Shown here piece by piece: positions 60,846 to 64,000 of a stretch of 64,000 nucleotides of DNA. The translations under genes and the position numbers were made by a program. This DNA comes from Loxodes magnus. Taxonomy: Eukaryota > Ciliophora > Karyorelictea > Loxodida > Loxodidae. The notes under the pieces are model-generated. The model was not told the origin of the DNA. It was given only the letters and a program-made list of their open reading frames with translations, and made no database searches. Location of the stretch: contig CAMPDV010000014.1 in assembly GCA_946699065.1 (NCBI GenBank), positions 1,054,001 to 1,118,000 of the forward strand, read 5' to 3'. The number at the start of each line of letters is the position of its first letter. The first letter of the stretch is position 1.

Positions 60846-62069
60846 ATTTCTATCTAATTTAATATGAATTGTGTATTTTAGATTTTTTAAGTATAAAAAA
60901 AATTGAATATCTTTATATCATCCCTTTATTAAGTTATTTTTCTATCCTTATTAAAATATATTATATAATAATTAGTTTTTCCTGTATTTAAATCTAGTTT
61001 AAAATTAATTAATTTAATACTTAAAAAGTTATAATATTATACTAAAAATATTGTATTATTTATATCTAAATAACTAGATTTACAAGATAATATAAAAGAG
61101 TTATAATAAAGATTTTTTAAGAATAGCAAATAAGAAACTATTTTTAACTTAACTAGTTAAAATAATAGATTTTATTATTTATTTACTTAAAAAACAATTA
61201 ATTTTGATAAGTTTAATTAAGTTTTAATTTTATTCACTTTAGTAAATTAAAAAAATAATAGTTGAATAGAAAAAAATATTTGATATATTTTATTTTGAAG
61301 ATTCAAAATATTAAGTTTTATATCTACCTAAATGCTTACTATGAATATTAATTGAAGCAATTTAAATTATTTAAGAAATATACTTTTAATAAAAATATTT
61401 TAGATTATATTTAAGAAGCAGAGTAAGTAATAGTTAGAAATAATATCAAATATTTGAATATATCTAAGATTTTTTTATATTTAATATTTTTGCAACTGGA
61501 TTATCATCATTAAATACAATTTTTTATTCTAATATTTAATTTAAAATTATTTGCATTATTTAAGACTACGAAAATATTAGAATAAATGAAGAAAGATAAT
61601 TTATTATATTTAAAAATAAGAAGATATCTCCTTAGTAAAATTATTATTATTTTAATTTTAGATATCTAAGTTAAATTTTCTTTGATAGATATTTTTTTAT
61701 ATAATCTAGTTTGTATAAAATAATTATAATTTTCCTTTTTATAATTGAATTAGTTTCTCTAATATATCAATATTTATATATTAAAAAATTATAAAATTAT
61801 AAAATTCATCAATTTTTTTAATCTTCTACAAATTAAAAAATTTAAACAGAGTTCTTAGTTAATTTTTTAATATTAGATATTTTATTCTTTTTTAATTATT
61901 TTACTTATTATTTAGAACTTAGATAATTAAGTATATTATTATTTTAAATTATTTTATTAATTTTAATTAAATTAAATTAAATATAAATATTTTAAATATA
62001 ATAATTAATAACTAATAATTTTCTCTTAGTTACAACTTACTTTATAGATTTATAAATTAATAGAAAATA
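60846..62069. other. A+T-rich spacer, nothing recognised
   Basis: No gene or repeat recognised between the LINE and the truncated element. Confidence 0.5.
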
Positions 62070-62225
62070 TTTTGCTTTAAATTCAATTTAACTAAAAGAG
62101 TTTTGTGACATCTTTTCATTGCTGGAATTACTTCCTCCAATAAAAGATGTTGTAATGGTATTTAAAAGTTTTCAGATCCGACACTTTATCTCCATCCTCT
62201 TCTTCAGATTCTTATTTGATTTAAT
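62070..62225 (-). mobile_element. 5'-truncated element tail, family B/LINE type
   Basis: The minus strand reads NQESEEEDGDKVSDLKTFKY, which resembles the tail frame of the copy at 44497-45258 (SEEDWKWNNAYDNFKFY). It then runs into a 3' tail with ATTGGAGGAAG, GATGTCACAAAACTC and TTTTAGTTAAATTGAATTT. That tail aligns well with the LINE end, including ATTGGAAGAAC and ACCACAAA. Only the last 150 bp are present, typical of a 5'-truncated insertion. Confidence 0.55.
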
Positions 62226-62261
62226 GAATTTATTTTATATTATTAATTAAGTATATTAAGA

Positions 62262-63095
62262 AAAAAAAATGGATTAATCTCTTCGACTCTCAAAGAATTA
62301 ACTTAAAAACCTAAAGAGAAAAGCGGCAAAAGAAATTTAGAAAAAACAATAGCAACGAGAGGAGTCAAGTTCGTCATCAGAAGGTAAAGTGATGGATCTA
62401 TAGAGATAAGATAACCTAAGAACGAATCTGATCTAAAACTTTAAATTTAACTAGATCAAATGTAAAAATTAATTTCAAAGTATGAAGAAATAGCTTATAA
62501 CTAAGGAGAAAAATTAAGGGAATTAATGAATAGCATAGAGGATTAAAACAACGAATTTTTAATACTCAGAAGACAGCTCATTCAAAGCAATTTGATAACG
62601 GAAGAACAACTCTGAACTTAGTCACAATAAAACTTTAAATATGACACGAAAATGGAAATAGAAAAAATACCAATAGAATTAAAAGCAGAATTGAATCCAG
62701 AAAAAGAAATGATTGCTACAAGTCTCATTAAAAGATTAGAAAATATAGAAAATAAATTATCATAAAAAAGAACGAAATAAAGACAATAATACAAACTTTG
62801 TTGATGTTGCAAATCAAATCAACATATTTAAAAAAACTGTTGATAATGAAAGAAAATAAACGAATAAGAGCAGAAAAGAACATGGAGACAACTCAATAAA
62901 CTATGAATAACTCCAACAGGGATCTACAAATAAAAGCTTTTTGCAAGACCACTTGAACGGTTACAGTGGTAACCTTCCACTTAATAAAAAGGTCGTGGAT
63001 CACACCCACGTTAAAAAAACTGTCCGCAGGAACTGGTTGCAATTCCAGAGAATGCAAAACTCTACTAACTTTAAGTATATTATTATTATTATTAA
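62262..63095 (+). mobile_element. Family A Gag-only retroelement
   Basis: A-rich start, ATG at 62269, gag-like frame, structured 3' tail and (ATT)n end at 63077-63095. The tail contains GTCGTGG...CCACG and the hairpin CTGGTTGCAATTCCAG. Same layout as the copy at 23292-24112. Confidence 0.75.
62269..62990 (+). pseudogene. Gag-like zinc-knuckle protein, one frameshift
   Basis: Reads MDQSLRLSKNQLKNLKRK and REESSSSSEGKVM. After a 1-nt slip near 62445 it continues KLISKYEEIAYNQGEKLREL and IEDQNNEFLILRRQ, then an uninterrupted frame through LIKRLENIENKLSQK to the zinc knuckle CWCCKSNQHIQKNC with all ligands (Trp as TGA). The C-terminus runs into the structured tail. Apart from the slip it is intact. 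Expected role: nucleic-acid binding Gag/ORF1 protein of a non-autonomous element. Confidence 0.7.
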
Positions 63096-64000
63096 GTATA
63101 TTTATATTTTAAATATCCCTAATTGATTTATCTGAAAAGTAAAAGATTTATGATAATTTAATTATTTAATTATTAAAAGTTTTATAAGAGTTAATTATTA
63201 TTAATTTAAGATGCAAAAATTCCCTATATTTTTTCTCTATTTTAGAGAACAAAATCTAAATAAAAGAATAAAATTGGTTTTTATTCATTAATTTTTCATA
63301 AGTGATATCAATTATTACTTATCTTCTATAGCCTTTAGCAATAATTTAATTTAAGGTGGAGCTCTTAAAAAAGTAAACAAATTTTGACATAAATAATCAG
63401 AAAATATATTCTTAAGTGTAATGTAACTGATAAAATAAGCTTTGATAAAAAGTAATTAATAACAAAAATAAAAGGTGAAATAATTAAAATTAATAAAGTT
63501 ATAGTGAAACTTCTCTTTTAAATCTTTCTAAAATCTTAATTAAGCTAGAATTTAAAATGCTAATAAGAATATTAACATTTTGATGTTCTGTATACAAAAC
63601 CTAAGAAATAATCAAAGATTTTGGATAAAGGTAATTAATTAATTCAAAAATTAATAAATTATTAAAAAAATAAAAATAGTCTAATTTATTAAATTTTGTC
63701 TGTTATAAATGAAAATTTAAATAAAACCAATAAATCAATTAAATAAGCTTAGAGTTAATTTAAATTTTATCCATAGAAATTAAATGTTAGCTTTTAAAAA
63801 ATAAATATTTTATTAGATATTTAAGAATATTAAATGAAAAAATAGAAAGATAGCAAAAATTCAAACAGAGAAAATTTTCGATTCTATTGAAAATTATTTA
63901 AAGTTAGAATCCTATTTTGAATTTTCATATGTATAGAGAATTGAAACAAAAAGTTTTTATTTTTAAATAGAATAAAATAGTAGAAAAATATTTAAAAAGC
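63096..64000. other. A+T-rich end of window, nothing recognised
   Basis: Low-complexity DNA without coding or repeat signal. Confidence 0.5.

Noticed and set aside
1..64000. CRISPR arrays, bacterial operons, rRNA genes and telomeric repeats
   Set aside because: No regularly spaced direct repeats, no ribosomal RNA-like block and no tandem telomere-type repeat were seen.

Overview
The window reads as nuclear DNA of a ciliate that uses a fully reassigned stop-codon code. It is very A+T-rich (roughly four-fifths by eye, not counted). The clearest genes only make sense if UAA and UAG are glutamine and UGA is tryptophan inside the gene but stop at its end. In the calcium-dependent kinase at 11789-13481, the conserved Trp of the DxWSxG motif is a TGA, about ten Gln positions are TAA/TAG, and the frame ends on TGA. 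Introns are tiny (16, 22, 23 and 28 nt fit the reading frames). This is the karyorelict code (translation table 27). Together with low gene density and abundant retroelements it suggests a karyorelict such as Loxodes; a Condylostoma-like heterotrich is the alternative. The genus is inference. A standard-code ORF scan mostly shows shadows here, because real frames are full of TAA/TAG.

Recognisable host genes are few and scattered: a calcium-dependent protein kinase (11789-13481, +), a gene with paired Cys/His zinc-binding repeats (about 25172-25963, +), a PTC7-like PP2C phosphatase (29484-30518, -), a large LamG-like, Cys-rich, multi-membrane-span protein (about 35228-38472, +), an uncharacterised gene (about 42359-43330, +), and a membrane protein with six Lin-12/Notch repeats (48005-48934, +). 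Several weaker hypothetical frames are listed with low confidence. The membrane proteins and the kinase point to surface and calcium signalling, but nothing shows that the neighbours act together.

Most other recognisable sequence is retroelement. One LINE (about 54200-60845, +) carries a long coiled-coil region followed, in the same frame, by an APE-type endonuclease, a reverse transcriptase, a C-terminal Cys/His motif and an acidic tail. At least eleven short (0.8-1 kb) elements encode only a Gag-like protein: an N-terminal signature, a coiled coil and a CX2CX4HX4C zinc knuckle, then a structured 3' tail. They form two broad families, A (70-875, 5795-6585, 23292-24112, 62262-63095) and B (3540-5300, 3971-4942, 7625-8455, 20650-21592, 44497-45258, 45590-46290, 52068-53045). 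One B copy is inserted inside another with a 13-bp target-site duplication. Two near-identical 310-bp structured SINEs (6943-7256, 16929-17238), each with a 15-bp target-site duplication, share their 3' end with the LINE. The picture is an autonomous LINE with SINE and Gag-only elements that probably depend on it.

The stretches between are A+T-rich DNA in which I see no gene. Because only TGA interrupts a frame under this code, UGA-free stretches of several hundred codons are expected by chance, so length alone was not used as evidence.
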